Below are positions 1-12,248 of a stretch of DNA of 64,000 nt, piece after piece. The first letter of the stretch is position 1. Every line of letters starts with the position of its first letter. Position numbers and translations under genes: made by a program. The stretch is taken from assembly GCA_018466975.1 (NCBI GenBank), contig CM031562.1:2666001-2730000 (forward strand), in the 5' to 3' direction. The DNA comes from Sparassis latifolia. Lineage: Eukaryota > Basidiomycota > Agaricomycetes > Polyporales > Sparassidaceae. The notes below the pieces were generated by a model, which saw only the letters and a program-made list of their open reading frames with translations, did not search any database and had not been told where the DNA came from.

Positions 1-152
1 TGAGTGATCTTACTGCAAGTTGTTTCACGGTCTGGCGTCCACAGTACATGCTCGTGCGGGCATATGAAATACAACCAACGGACTATATGGTTCAGTACAG
101 TTAAGCACTTCGCCTACCCTTCCCTGGGCACCGGACCAGGATCATCCACGTA

Positions 153-916
153 CTAGTTAACAAATGCCTTGAAGGCCTCATAACACGAAAGTATGACCGC
201 CCTGCTATCCAAAGGGTTTCATCCCCTCACTATACCGGCGGTTGAGAACACGGGGTGTGTGCGTAAATACGACGGTTTGCTCGACAGGGTAGGTCCCGAG
301 GGCTACGGCGTCGACCAGCTCGACCGTCACGGGAATCTTATACTAAGAACGTCGGAAAAGTCCCTGTCAGTATGATACCGGCCATGACTTTGGACTGGAG
401 GGGAGGCTGCGGCTTCCGAATCATATTCGTCCGGAACGCCGCTATTGCTCCGGCAATGACCTGAGGTTCCGCGTCGACTTGTTCGAGATGGCGCTTGTTC
501 TCTTGGACGAGAAGGAGGATCTCGTCCTCGTCCATAATGCACACGTCCGTTTGCGTGTGCTTCCACGCTCCGCAGATGAATAGTGGGATATCATAGCGCG
601 TCCGAATCACCCGCGGACGAGGGGCGTATCCTAACATCTCCAACAAGTGACGGGCAAAGTCGATCACCGCAGACTCCTGGGCTGGCTTTGGGTTCATCGC
701 GAGCTCCATATAGCGAGCCAGGGTGAAATTTCTGTCATCGGCCATGTCATCGGCCGACGCGGTTGTAAGGACCTCTTGTGGAACGGAGGATAGCGGCAGA
801 GCTGGTACGCCAAGAAAGGCGGTGGCATCCTGCTCGACCACTTGAATGTGATATGCTTGTAATTCATTCTGCGTCCAATCGATGCCTGACTTGGCAGATC
901 GAGTGATATTGGCCAT
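153..916 (-). pseudogene. Frameshifted member of an expanded Agaricomycete hypothetical family
   Basis: The reading frame from 916 down to 338 (192 codons) starts MANITRSAKSGIDWTQNE and has the layout of a hypothetical protein family that I remember as abundant in wood-decay Agaricomycetes. After TGTFPTF the frame stops at 338, but the expected continuation YKIPVT is readable one base out of frame, runs to YSEGMKPFG, and a third frame ends CYEAFKAFVN before a stop at 153-155. Two frame breaks therefore separate three collinear parts. A central stretch has an Asp in TDVCIMD followed by LLLVQENK, which resembles the D..ExK arrangement of PD-(D/E)xK nucleases; that reading is an inference. I do not know the function. 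It is probably a decayed copy, or the breaks are assembly errors. Confidence 0.6.
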
Positions 917-2346
917 GAGGAAGAAAACAGACTGTCGAGGTTATGAACGAGCGGTGAAGGAGGCGATGGTGCAGGATGTTCGAAGAAGGATTAGATCTGT
1001 TTCAAATGTCATGCATATGCATAATAAACAAGATACGAAAGAAGCACTTGTAACTACTACACACTGGCACTCACATGCTGGAGTGACAGCCCTCGTTGGC
1101 TCATCTCCTGCAATGGGCTGACAATTTAGTGTGGAGACGGAGAAGGGAAATGATGACCTGTGGTCAGCAGTACGTCAGCGTTTTCCGTGATATTTTCGTT
1201 CTGTTCGAACACTAGCTTTCTGTTCATGGAAGCAGTGCCTTTGATATACATGTGGTCTCTAATATGTTCTCAAGATAGGTTCTCCTTGTTCTTCGTGACG
1301 CCAGAGTCTCAGATGGAGTGTGTCTGATACTGCAGCCCGACTCGGAGTTTCGTGGCGCCATCATGCATCTAAGATTCCCATAATTTTGCTGCCCGATGTA
1401 TTGGCAATAGACGGGCACTTTGGAGTAGCTCAGCTATTCGGTCCAACTCAACAGACTTAATGTATTTCTACGTCGATCTGTGTGATCCAGCAGATCGTTG
1501 CTGATCGCACATTGAGAACATCTCCCCAGCCCTCATCTCCCAGGCTCCAGATTCACCATGCTGCTGCGGTCGCCAAGATGTCCGGGAGGGCGGACCTCCC
1601 TCGCTCATATGATCCCAGGCCCTGGGAGGATGGTCCAACTTTATCTGGCGCTCTATTCTATTGAACGAGTGGACTACTCCGAGTCGGTGGTGTTCCCCTG
1701 CATAATCTGAAACTTGGCTGCGCATACGTGTAAGGCGACACAGGCTGTTCTCTACAAGTTCTTTTTTCACTCGATAGGTGGTCCCATCGTGTCTAGCACT
1801 CCTGCGCGTGCGGTTTTTTTTTGCTCCGTGCTTAACAAGCCAACGTACTGCGAAAGGCGGGGAAGTGTCCCCATTTGAACAGGCGAAGAGACCAATTCTT
1901 GTGCCGGTAAGTAGTCTTCTCTCGAAGGGTAAGATCTCTGTCCGCCTTGGGTGCATTCGCCGCCTTTCTTCGTCAGGTCAATTCAGGTGATACACGAGCA
2001 CTAGGCGACGGCTTTCATACCTTTGTCACACGGTAAACTAGCGGTCCAGTTTCTCAACCTTAGACTCTCACTTTCTCGTCAGTATCTCTTGAGTGCCTGT
2101 TGCAACCGATACACTATGTGATTTTATCTGCATTTTATCTGAGTTCTAACATTTCATTGTTAAGACAGATTGCCCTTTTATCCATTCCGGTCATTCTGAT
2201 GATTTTATCTATTCTAATGACATTCTATTACGATATAATGGCATTACAAGTTCCGCGCCTTTTTTGTGATGGTTGTCTAGCCCTTGGAAATTTCTCGACT
2301 TGGGTGACAAGATAGGTATTAGTATTTAGTTAGGATCACTGTGCAT
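917..2346. other. Intergenic, no supported gene
   Basis: Only short overlapping frames on both strands, none with recognisable protein features. The last 250 bases before the tRNA are AT-rich. Confidence 0.5.
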
Positions 2347-2426
2347 GGTGAGATGGCCGAGCGGTCTAAGGCGCCAGACTAAGGATCTGGTCCGAAAGGG
2401 CGTGGGTTCGAATCCCACTCTCATCA
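2347..2426 (+). tRNA. tRNA-Leu(AAG), intronless
   Basis: An 80-nt gene. The acceptor arms GGTGAGA and TCTCATC pair with one G-T pair, followed by discriminator A. The anticodon stem CCAGA/TCTGG encloses the loop CTAAGGA, giving anticodon AAG, which reads Leu CUU. The T arm is GTGGG-TTCGAAT-CCCAC, and the extra arm is longer than in class I tRNAs, as expected for tRNA-Leu. The internal A-box-like TGGCCGAGCGG and B-box GGTTCGAATCC are present. Confidence 0.95.
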
Positions 2427-2446
2427 GGTCGTCGGAATGTTTCGAG

Positions 2447-2452
2447 TTTTTT
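2447..2452 (+). terminator. RNA polymerase III oligo-T terminator
   Basis: A run of six T 20 nt downstream of the tRNA-Leu 3' end, the usual polymerase III stop signal. Confidence 0.7.
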
Positions 2453-3210
2453 GAATATGAAGAGTGCGGGCTCGAGAAATTTTCTACTTTTTTCAGTGGC
2501 CCGGCTCCGTATCTGCTTCCGGCGTTGACGATCTCAAACGCGTCTTCTAACAGTCATGATGGAGGTAAGAATCCCGTCAATATACGTATGCAGAGGACTG
2601 GCTATGCGGCTGATCATGATGTGGTTATGGCCAGTAGAAGGAACTTGCATGGCAGCGCACGCTGCAACAAATAAGCTTGCATCTTCTACCGGAGACATGC
2701 CAAAATATAGCGCCTTCGCCCGGATAGTTTACAGCCTCAGGCGAGCCATTGACTCCATGCGCACTAATATTACCCGGATGCTGACAGCCGCTGTCCATCG
2801 ATTTCCCTCGATATCGCAACTTGTCCCAACGGTCTAGGAAAGATGCTTCCAAAGCCAGTTTTGTAGAGCGTACATTCACAACTATTGTTTATCGAGCGTC
2901 GTTGGCCTCGTCGCTCGTCGGACTTCCAGTATTAATGAGTGCTTGCATACTCGAGCGTCGTGTAAGGCACGATAACCGTTGCTAACAAACGAGACAGAAT
3001 ACTTTGTGTACAGGAATAGTGTACACATGCATCGAAAGCAGGTTGATCTAGACATCTGCAGCATATATCCTAGGGGAAGCCTATGTCGCAGAGAATTACT
3101 TCAAGACAGCAGAGATATGGCGGCAACGATCCAACAATGCGAGAAAAAGAAGAATCAGTGAAAGCGACGTTATCGTTTCATTCATAAACACCCGACATTA
3201 CCACCACCTC
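2453..3210. other. Intergenic between tRNA-Leu and the 3' end of KAP123
   Basis: No convincing coding frame. The part near 3100-3210 probably holds the 3' untranslated region of the minus-strand importin gene. Confidence 0.4.
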
Positions 3211-6200
3211 TCAACCACCAGGGACAAATGGCGAAAGACCCGCCGCTTGCACCTTGCTTGGGTCCTCTGCATTCAGCAATCCAATTAACTGGATCAGCTC
3301 CGCCCGGACCTCGTCACCGACTTGATCTGGGCCAGACGGATCGAGCACGTAGGCGAATAATTGCAGCAGCCGGTCCATGTACGGGTGCAGCACAGCCGGA
3401 TTGGTCCTGAAGAGCAGGAAGATTGCTCCAAAAACGGGGCGATTCTCCAAAAAGTCGTTCTTGAGAGGAAGTGCGTCAAAGAAGACAGGCAACACCTGGT
3501 CCAACGGAACAGCAGCAACATTCTTCTTGATCATACGAGCAACTGCGCCAACAGCATTGTCACGGGCATTGAGTCTCACTGAAGATGCACCGGGTGCAAG
3601 GACGAAGAGCGGCCGGAGAGCGGCGAGGAGGTGCAAATACTGTGGGGACAGGTCCATCTCGGAGTGTTCCACAAGGAGACCGGCCGCAAATGCAGCATTG
3701 CATTGCACCTCTGCTTCATCGTCCGCCAAAGCACGGTAAAACAGCTCCAACAACGGCTCAGTCATAGGAGTAACAGAGTTCTTCATCCCCGCGATGATCT
3801 CAGAGAGACAACCGATAGCACATGAGCGGTCACTGAGGGAGCGAGTCTTTTTCTGTCGTTGAATGCATAATACACTTAGTAATTGAACTGGTTCGTAAGA
3901 AGGGCACTCACGTAGTACTTCGAAATCGCAGGGAAAAACCTGTTGAATCCCGGCACAAAGTCGGGTCCGAACGCATTTGCCAAGGCGGAAACGAGGTCAC
4001 CAGCTGATGAGATGAGAAGAGAATCAAATTCTGCCTGGTCTTCCGGCGCTTCTTCATTCTCATCTTGATCCGGGTCCTGCTGACAAACAGCTTTCTGTTC
4101 AAGGATCTGGATCGCTATACCCGCGACCTGCTCCATCTCTTCAAACGACATTAGCGAAACTATTCCATCGATACGAGAGCTTGTCCCTCACTGTTTTCTA
4201 AGAATGCGGGCCCTAGTTTGTTGATAGTCTCCGCAAGGCCAATGCACAAGCCCGAGACGACTTTTCTGGAGGGACATTAGAACCTCTCAATCCCCCATAC
4301 GAATGCAGTTACGCACTTGTTGTCTTCCGATTCAAACAACTCCAGGAGCGAAGGAAAAATATGGTCGACAAGCTTCTTCACATTCGGCTGCAGAGGGTGC
4401 TATGAAGCAGGTCATGCGAGAGATCAGCTGCGCACAGATCCTGAAGAGACGACCACTCACAAACGCCCTACCAGGTACCCACTCCTGCGGCTCGCTGAGT
4501 TCGTAGAACGTCTGAACGAATTCCAGCAGCGAGTCGACAGCTGACTTCCTGATGCCATCGTAATAGTGCGGGAGTAAGCTAAGCAGCAGCTGTGTTGACT
4601 CTTCGACGTATCGTAGGAAATATCGGCGTGTTGAGACGAAGAGCGTCCCGATGGTGTCGGCGGCAATCTCCTTCTCGATGCAGATCTGGCTGTTCACATC
4701 GAGCATCCTGTCAATATCGACAGCATCGTCGAGGTCGACTTCCACAGCGCCCATATCGTCCATGACAGTGATGGCGTTAGCCGGCGACGAGCCCGACGCA
4801 AAGCTGACCGTAGCTTCGGCATTAGAGACTACGGTATGCAGCATTCAGTTGGCATCCACTTCAGTAAGAAGACGACGCACTCGAGGGGCCAGGCTCTCCA
4901 TGCTCGGCTTGGTTGCAGCTGGCAATAAGCGAAGGAAGGACATCAGGGAGATACACCGCAAACTCCTCCTGGAACACTCTTGCCATCACAGAGAAGAACA
5001 AGAAGCTACACTCCCTGAGGCGTGCGCTGCCCATCCTAATACCCTCAAAGGCCTGCTTCATCATATCGGCGAAGTACGGCCGGAACACATCTTTTCCAAC
5101 AGCCTCAGCGAACGTGCCTATAGCATCCATGGTAATTCCACGCAGTTCCTGTTCCTCGCCCTCGCCAGTGAGAACAAGGAAGTGCTTGAAGCGCTCCATC
5201 GACGGTTGGAAGTACGGCAGGAACTTCTCTTTCGACGCATGCGCAGCACTGCCCATCGCGCCGATGACGACCGACTTGACGGGGATGGGCGCGGACTCGA
5301 GGAGGCCCCCCAGTTGCTCCATGATGAGCTGCAGGTACTGTTCAATGACATTCTCAGAGATTTCCAGCAGCGCATCAAGGGCAGTGCACGCAGCGCGCTG
5401 GGTGACAGGGTCATTCACGAGTCGCATCATCGTCTGTGCAATGCGTCAGAACTCAAGACCGCTATGTGCGACAAGCTGGACATACAGGCACAAGCACGGC
5501 GTGCCTGGAGACAACGTCTTCCTCCAACCACTCGCACATGCAGCTGACGGCGATGCAGCTTGCCTTGCGGACCGTAGCATCAGGATCTTGGAGCCCAGCC
5601 TCGATAATGGGCCAAATGTGGACCATTAGTGGTGTCATGAATTCACTGCAACCTTCAACGGCTACTCCCAGTGCGAGCATAGCACCCCGGCGCAAGGAGG
5701 GATCCGGTGAAGAGAAGTACTGTTGGATGAGAGCACGAAGAGCGGGAAATACCTGAGATGGAGGCAGGCTTGTCGCGAGGCAGTCGATAATGCGGAGAGC
5801 AGACTGAGAAAGAAGGAACAGCGTTCGTGAGATGATGTGTGAACTTGGCGAGCAAGAGACATACGCGTGAGGGTGCATCGTCGTCGATGTCCTCCGGCTC
5901 CTCTTCCGTCGTGATTGGCATGAGGCCTTCCAAGATCGCAGCAGCAAGGTTGTTAGACTGGATTTTTGTCTTTTTACTGGAAAATTGCTGAAGTGAGTAC
6001 TCCATCGTTGCATGTGCGACGCTCGTACGTACTACTGCACGGTCCAAGTTAGTGCGTTCAGGGAGAGCACTCTCATCTCGGGATCGTAATTTCTGTTACT
6101 TCCGCAGGTCAAAAGGAACTGCACGAGCTGAGGGGTGTGCTGGCCCACAAGCGGGATCTCCTACACAAACAATGAGTATACATCTCATTTGCAGTCGTGC

Positions 6201-7221
6201 CTGACGCACCAAAATGAGAAGCGTCTCCAGGACATCAAACAATTGGCGGGCACCGGTCTCGTTATTACTCTCAACGCACTGGCCAATGACATTAATCATA
6301 CCCGGCAGCAGGACTTGGAACGATTTCTTGAGAACGCAATGAGCTCCTGCACATAGAGAAAATATTATCGACGCACAATATCGCTTTTGTCATCTGTGTC
6401 GATGTACTGGGCAATGACACCCAGTGCCCTGACAGTGGTAATCCTGACATCCGCGCTCTCTGGATCGTTAAGTAGTACTTCGAACAGTTTGAAGAAGCTC
6501 TGGAGGTGCGACTCGAAGCCTTCAACGATGTTTTCGAGAACAGTGTACAGGATGTATACCCCGACTTCACGGTGGACGACCTGCGGGGACTGGCATGTTT
6601 GTTGCAGGAACGGAAGGAGCTGCGGCCACTGGCCGAGGGGAATTTCGATCGAGGCGATAGCAGCGACGACCCGCGCAGTCGAATGGCGCACGAGGTTACT
6701 GATGAAGAATGAAGTAAGTAGACACATTTATCTGATAGTGCATGCACACGTACCTTGGCTCAGCGAGAATAAGCTCAGGCAGCTTACCCTTGATCTCTTC
6801 CCGGTCTTCTTGCGAGACCTGAATCCACAACTCTCCGCTGTTCTGCAGCACGCGTTTGCGCAACTCTACAGCAGCAAGTTGTCGCACCTAGAAACAAGTC
6901 ACTCCACGAACGTGAGATCAATCCAACTCGAGCGTACTGCTTGTTCTGGCGAGCTCGCGATAATGCTGGCAAGGGCGGGTATACAAGCGGCATTTTTATA
7001 GTATTCTCTGTTCAGCTGAGCTGTAGCCTGTTCATGAAAATCTTTAAAATACCGCACGGAGATAAAAACCGACAGCTGTTTGCTTACAGCCTTCAGTTGA
7101 ATGGTATCATTAGAGGTCGATTGCACAAGGAGATGATGCAGGTTTTGCACGAAATTGGGCTGCGGGGGACGATCAGGATGATCTCTCACCTCAAAAGAGG
7201 AGCTAGAAAACCTACATCCAT
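3211..7221 (-). CDS. KAP123: Importin subunit beta-4 (karyopherin Kap123)
   Basis: A nuclear import receptor of the importin-beta superfamily. In yeast Kap123 carries ribosomal proteins and histones H3/H4 through the pore and is released by Ran-GTP. I joined 15 exons (7221-7216, 7159-7088, 7027-6938, 6887-6754, 6698-6377, 6326-6210, 6160-6033, 5976-5865, 5803-5486, 5433-4881, 4828-4461, 4399-4317, 4265-4175, 4127-3912, 3852-3211) into a 1083-aa protein, close to the family length of about 1100. The first exon codes only Met-Asp and joins to PNFVQNLHHLL. Residues about 20-100 form the importin N-terminal domain (TAQLNREYYKN, QLAAVELRKRVLQ). The rest is HEAT repeats with an acidic loop (EEEPEDIDDDAPSR). 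All introns are 47-61 nt. The 3' splice site of intron 5 (AAG at 6327-6329) and the intron at 4128-4174 are my best joins, not certain. The gene shares a 183-bp identical tract with the pseudogene at 26.2 kb. Confidence 0.93.
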
Positions 7222-8409
7222 GCCTACAGAACCGCGAGGCAGGGGGAAAACTTTAGGAGAGAACAAGGTGGGTGGAGGTCCAATTGAACTCTTTCTGCGC
7301 GAAATTTTGGCATACTAGATCACGTGCTTGTTTGAATCGGTGCCGGCGCTTGACTCGGACTTCGTAACTCTGTCTCCACTGGCACTTCGTATTCTGCTCC
7401 CTGTGGTTCAAGTTGCGCGGTACGACCTGGTACGACGTGCATAGCTAGATTGCTGCCGGCTGTAGGCTGTAAGCTGCTTTATTTTACTGCGTTGTCGTAT
7501 TTTCCGCTCTATCTGTGGGTGGTGGTAATCATCGTTCGGCGATTCTACGGTCTTCCGGAGGTTCCACGTTCCAACTTGCCATGTACTTACACCCATCTTG
7601 ACAAATTGATGGGGCAACACAAGGGCTGCCTTATGTGTTCGTGTGAGTATTTTGGTTGGCCGTTCTGACTAGCCATCTTGGAGGAAACGGGGAACGCAAC
7701 GTGTGCTCGCTTCCATCCGTCGAGTCAGGATTTTGTTCACCGTCGTCTCACGGCCCTCAATATTCAATGGTTGTTGCTGTTGTTGCTGTCCAGCTCTGTC
7801 TTTGGCACCGATCTATAGACGTGTTGTAGTACTCTCCAGCAGAAACCCGGCTTGTCCGTGCTTGGGGACACCTGGTCTAGCTAACTTCTTATCCCTGCAT
7901 GCGAAGGGTGCATCGATCACGGGCCGCCCAAAGTGGACACAGCTACGCCTGTGCTGAAGAATAGATCAGGCTGTCACCATAAACTTCAAGCGAAGCGTCG
8001 GAAGAAATTAATTCAAGGCACGGGCAACCTCGCATACTTCAAAGCGCCCGAAGATTCGCTATGGCTTTGGCGTTCTTAGGTCAGATAACGCCTCAGTGAC
8101 ACCCCCAAGGGGGTTGCACTTCAATCTGACTCTGATGTAGTCTCAGCCGGTCACGGATTGCGGAGCAGTGGCCAGCTTCTGGTGCATTCGTGCGTGTTCT
8201 GTGCATTAGGTGAGATGGAGCCACAGTCATGTGGAACTCTACAGAGGTTGATCTGGTTGGCGAAGAGTTAATGTGGATGTACTTATCAACTGGAACAATT
8301 AAATCCGTACTGCAGACCTGTCCGGCTATCTCTTAAAGGCCCTGTCACGACTTGTTTTGTTTGCGCTGGAGGTTTTACTTCACCGTAAGTCCGCTCAGGC
8401 TTGATCACA
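7222..8409. other. Divergent intergenic region, promoters only
   Basis: Lies between the start of KAP123 (minus) and the first zinc-finger gene (plus). No coding frame I trust. A CAA/TTG-rich short repeat, (GTTGTT)-like, sits near 7765-7790. Confidence 0.4.
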
Positions 8410-8416
8410 TATAAAG
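8410..8416 (+). promoter_or_regulatory. TATA box of zinc-finger gene A
   Basis: TATAAAG 88 nt upstream of the start codon at 8498. Paralogues C and E have TATAAAA at 87 and 84 nt and D at about 60 nt, so this core promoter looks conserved across the family. Confidence 0.6.
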
Positions 8417-8497
8417 CGGGCGTAGTCTGTCCTGTGCATCGTGGACTCTCTTCCCTGCAGAAAGCCAGCCGCTCAAGCCTCTTACGTGGTACTCTCA

Positions 8498-9997
8498 ATG
8501 GAGTCTCGTGGGAGAGGCTCCAGGTTTGTGTACACTTCTCTCTCTCCCTGTGTGCAATGTGGTACTCGCGCTGACTCTTACTTGTCATCGCAGCAGACGC
8601 GAGTGTATGACGTGCCACTTTGTGGCCTCTAGCACCGGTTTGCTGGAGGACCACATGCGTCTATTTCAGTACGTTGCTCACCTGTTCTCCTCTCCACCGA
8701 TATGCTCACATCGCCTCACCTCACCAGTGGGTCACCGGCACTGTTATGCCACTTTGATCCCGGTCTTGTCGACGCGAACCCTAGCGAGCCCTGGCTGTGC
8801 AACTTCACCGCCGGAACACGGAAACAACTAGGGCTCCACCTGCAACAAGTGCACGGCATGCATGACTCCGTGGCGGTGCACAACCTGGTGTCAATTGCAC
8901 CGACAGCCGAGACTGGGCCACCAACTCGGCATGTGTCTCTTGAAGACCTCACAGCTGCGTACACTCTACCTCTGGAAGATGAAGCGCCTGATGCATCGTG
9001 GATGCCTCGAAGTCATGTGAAGATGAGTGAGAATTCTGCTAGCAAGACCCATCCATCTAGTCACGATGCGACATTCAAGGAGCCTCCTCGACCAGTCAGT
9101 AAGTCGTTCAAGGGCAGACGAGCGAAGAAGATGCACAAGGAGCCACCTAAACCGTACCTGGACCTTTCTTTCCTAACGTCCTACCTGGAGCCCCCGCCTA
9201 GGGTACCACTACTCGATGAAATGTACTTGCGTGAGGGGCCGCTGCTCGAGGAGCCCTTGCAGTTGAGTCTAGTGCGGCCAGATGCAGAGCAGCTCCAATA
9301 CTCGCACGGAAAGCACAACAGCGATGCAACATTCCCTCCAGCTGCAGACGAGGTGCCGACAAAGCCCCACAAGAGGCTTCACAACCAGCTGGAAAAAGAG
9401 GAGAATCGTCAGGTCTACCCGTCAATCACAGGTAAGGCGCCTAGAAATGTTCGAACAGGGGGAAGTCCGTCGGATGCACGACCAGCGAAGAGGATGCGGC
9501 TGGAGCTGCCGCCCGCGATCACGAATACTCACGCTGGCGCTGATACGCAAGTGCGTCCGCCGTATACATACCGCTGGCCTCCACAGCTTGCACCAGGTGT
9601 CGCGCAGCAACAGCCTTCGCCCATCCTCACGAGCCCGATACGACACCCAGTGCCTTCCGCACAGCCAGCAGGAGCGGAGGCGGGCAGGGTGCTGATCCCA
9701 TCCGTGATCAGCCTCATCGTGCCTCTCACCTCTGCGGAGGCCCCGCCTCAGATGATCTCGCTGCGCCGTCCGCCGGTGGATACCACGACCCCACCAACTA
9801 CAAGCCCAATACAGCGAGAGCCCTCACTGAATGACGACGTAAACGGTCGGGTGCGCGAAGATGGACTCTTGCCTTTGCATGCTCATATTTCGATGGAGGA
9901 ACCGTCGCGGGTTTTCGACGAGCGAGTCGGCGCGCTTCGGGAGGTGAATTCATGGGAGGCAACCGTTCATTCCTACTCCTCCGGTGCACCTGACTGA
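8498..9997 (+). CDS. Atypical paired C2H2 zinc-finger protein, paralogue A
   Basis: Exons 8498-8523, 8594-8668 and 8728-9997 give 456 aa. Finger 1 is C-x2-C-x12-H-x4-H (CMTC...EDH...H). Its last His codon is split CA|T by a phase-2 intron. Finger 2 has the wide form C-x16-C-x12-H-x4-H (LCHF...LCNF...LHLQQVHG). The remaining ~370 residues are Pro/Ser-rich and look disordered, with basic patches such as FKGRRAKKMHKE (about residue 165) and PAKRMRLEL (about residue 290) that could be nuclear localisation signals. A nuclear DNA- or RNA-binding role is an inference from the fingers alone. The start is the first ATG after a TATA box and joins in frame at a phase-2 site (AG|C), as in paralogue B. 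It is the first of three neighbouring same-strand copies. Confidence 0.8.
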
Positions 9998-11438
9998 TGC
10001 GGTTGAGTAGTTTTCGAGTTTTTCAAGTCTTCCCGTGCCGCCTTGATATGTCTTGAAGCTCAGAGTTGTCACAGCCGCCGGTTGGTTGCGTGTAGTCGTT
10101 CTTTGTGGTATGTTTCCCATGTGTTACGATAGTTTGCAGAGTGTGCCTCGCGTATGATATTGGTTTTCGCTTTGCGTTGTTATCGTGAATACAGCAGAAA
10201 GTTTGGATCCACCGGAAGAGCCGTATCAGGTACGTGTATTTGGTACACGTACCAGTCGAACGCAACAACGAGGAACGTCATGTGGGCGCGAGTGGCGTGG
10301 GCCGCTCATTACCGTACACGCCGGTATGGTGGCACCACCTCAATCGCGACACCGACCGCGCCGCTATTACTTGCTCCGCTGTTCTCTTGAAAGTCCCTGA
10401 GCCCTATACGACTCATCTCTGGGTGGCTGCCAGGACTATCGTCATATGTCAATGAGACCTTATTCAAGTCAAGATGCACTTGTGGTTCTTGTCCACTTTC
10501 TGTGTCGCTAGAAGGTCATGCTGTCAACTGCTCTCTCCTTATCTGCTGGTGGTCGCCGTTTCAGTATCCTGTCACTTTGTCACTAGAAACTCGATACTTG
10601 CAGCACCTTATCTGTTAAGTTTTGTTAAGTTGCGTCTCCGTTTGGACATTCGTCACTGCTATCAATGACCGACGGATAGTAAGTACAGGACTGGAGCATC
10701 GTCCAGGGACTATGTACAATGAATCGTAGCTCCGTTCAGATTAGCACGCGCGATCGTAACGTTGACGTTTATTCCGGGCCGCACTCACTGAGAATGGTAT
10801 TGACACATCTTGATATGCTGCATCAACTTGCTGACATACACTCAGGCGCGGACTAAGTACCTGTTATCGTACTTCAGCTATTCGTACCATTTCTGTGTGC
10901 TTATCCTTCCCTCCTGTCCAAAAATGCTGTGCAATGAGTCGTTCTCAATGTCACTGGTGAGTTCACGCATGCACATCTATCCACCGATTCTTGCAGTCCC
11001 AATAGACTTCAGAACTGCATTGCTTCGAGCCACGCTTCGAGTCGTTGCCCTCTATTGAGGCTAGCCACATTATGGAGCAACCACAGACCAACATGCGGCC
11101 TCAATCACGGTAAAGTCTTTCGAAGCCGGCCAACTCAACGATGGATCTGCAGCTTATATATCTCTTGCTCAGTGGCGATGCGCCATTTCGTTGACTGGAA
11201 TGATCGATTCGTGCACGCGGAGGCTCGCTGCTAGCCTGTTCTTTGTTGTCCCATTGTTGCATTGTCCGTTGCCACTGGCAGTGCATTCTGCAGTGGCTAT
11301 CACGTCACAATGGAACTCGCATGCCGCACTCGTGACCAGTGGCAGATGGCCAGGAAGGTTTAAAGCATTGCACGGCTCCCATCTCGCTCATCCAAGAATC
11401 CTGAACCGCAACAAACTTTGTCATGTTCTCTGAGCACC
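9998..11438. other. Intergenic between zinc-finger genes A and B
   Basis: No convincing coding frame. A TATATA-like stretch at about 11154 is too far from the chosen start of gene B to assign. An unannotated 5' exon of gene B is possible here. Confidence 0.35.
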
Positions 11439-12248
11439 ATGGATGGGTACAGACGGGGAATCTGAAGGCGGATGTGCGACGGTATGCTACCCATTTGGTG
11501 TATTATACTTCCTTCTTTCTGACCTGTTGTTCGCAGCAGCTTCTCTTGCCCTGTGGCAGGATGCAACTACCAGGCCGAAATACACCATTACTTGATCGAT
11601 GATCACCTGAGGGAGACACAGTACGTACGGCCCTTACTCTCAATATGATCCACTTCACACTGATGATCAATATGCAGCGGTGAGCCGGCCATCCAGTGCC
11701 CATACATATTCATGTCCGGTTCCACCTCGGCACAGTGCACATACACTACGATCTATTATACGTCATTCAGAGGTCACCTGCGCTGGAAGCACGGCCAATG
11801 CCTCGGGGACTATGGTGGCATGCGGGAGATACTGGAGGCGCAACGGCGCCTGCATGCACCCGAGCCAGCCCATCCTGCTGGCGCAAATCCGACGTTTACA
11901 TTATCCACGACCGAGTGCAGTCGCAGCACGTGGGCAGAACCCAGGACGGGAACGGCTGACGCGAAGCCCAGTTGGCCTGCACTGGCGCCACAGATCAACA
12001 ATATGCTGTATGCCCGGCCTGACATCTCGGTTGACGCGTCGGTTAAAATTGAGGACACGGCATCCTCCACGATACCGATGTGGGGTGCCTTGGAGGGTGC
12101 TGCTCATAGACAGCCCGTGCATGCGAGTGGGCGTGCAAGCGGTGAGCTGCCAGTGCGAGGGAATCCCGCCCTAGAAGGTTCCTATACTCTGGATTTGCCC
12201 GACAGGTGCGCTCAGGGATCAGCGGCTGGCTGTAATGGCAGCCTTTGA
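11439..12248 (+). CDS. Atypical paired C2H2 zinc-finger protein, paralogue B
   Basis: Exons 11439-11446, 11537-11620 and 11678-12248 give 220 aa. Finger 1 is C-x4-C-x13-H-x4-H (CPVAGCNY...DDH...H), again with the last His codon split CA|C by a phase-2 intron. Finger 2 is C-x12-C-x12-H-x4-H (QCPYIF...QCTY...GHLRWKHG). After QCLGDYGGMREI the tail is short, Pro/Ala-rich and acidic-patched (VKIEDT). The tiny first exon (ATGGATGG) is inferred because it joins in the right phase to CAGCTTC; other starts are possible, so the N-terminus is uncertain while both fingers are well supported. About half the length of paralogue A through a shorter tail. Confidence 0.72.

Noticed and set aside
4651..5547. 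Plus-strand frame of 298 aa opposite KAP123
   Set aside because: It is the antisense shadow of the importin exons and crosses their introns.
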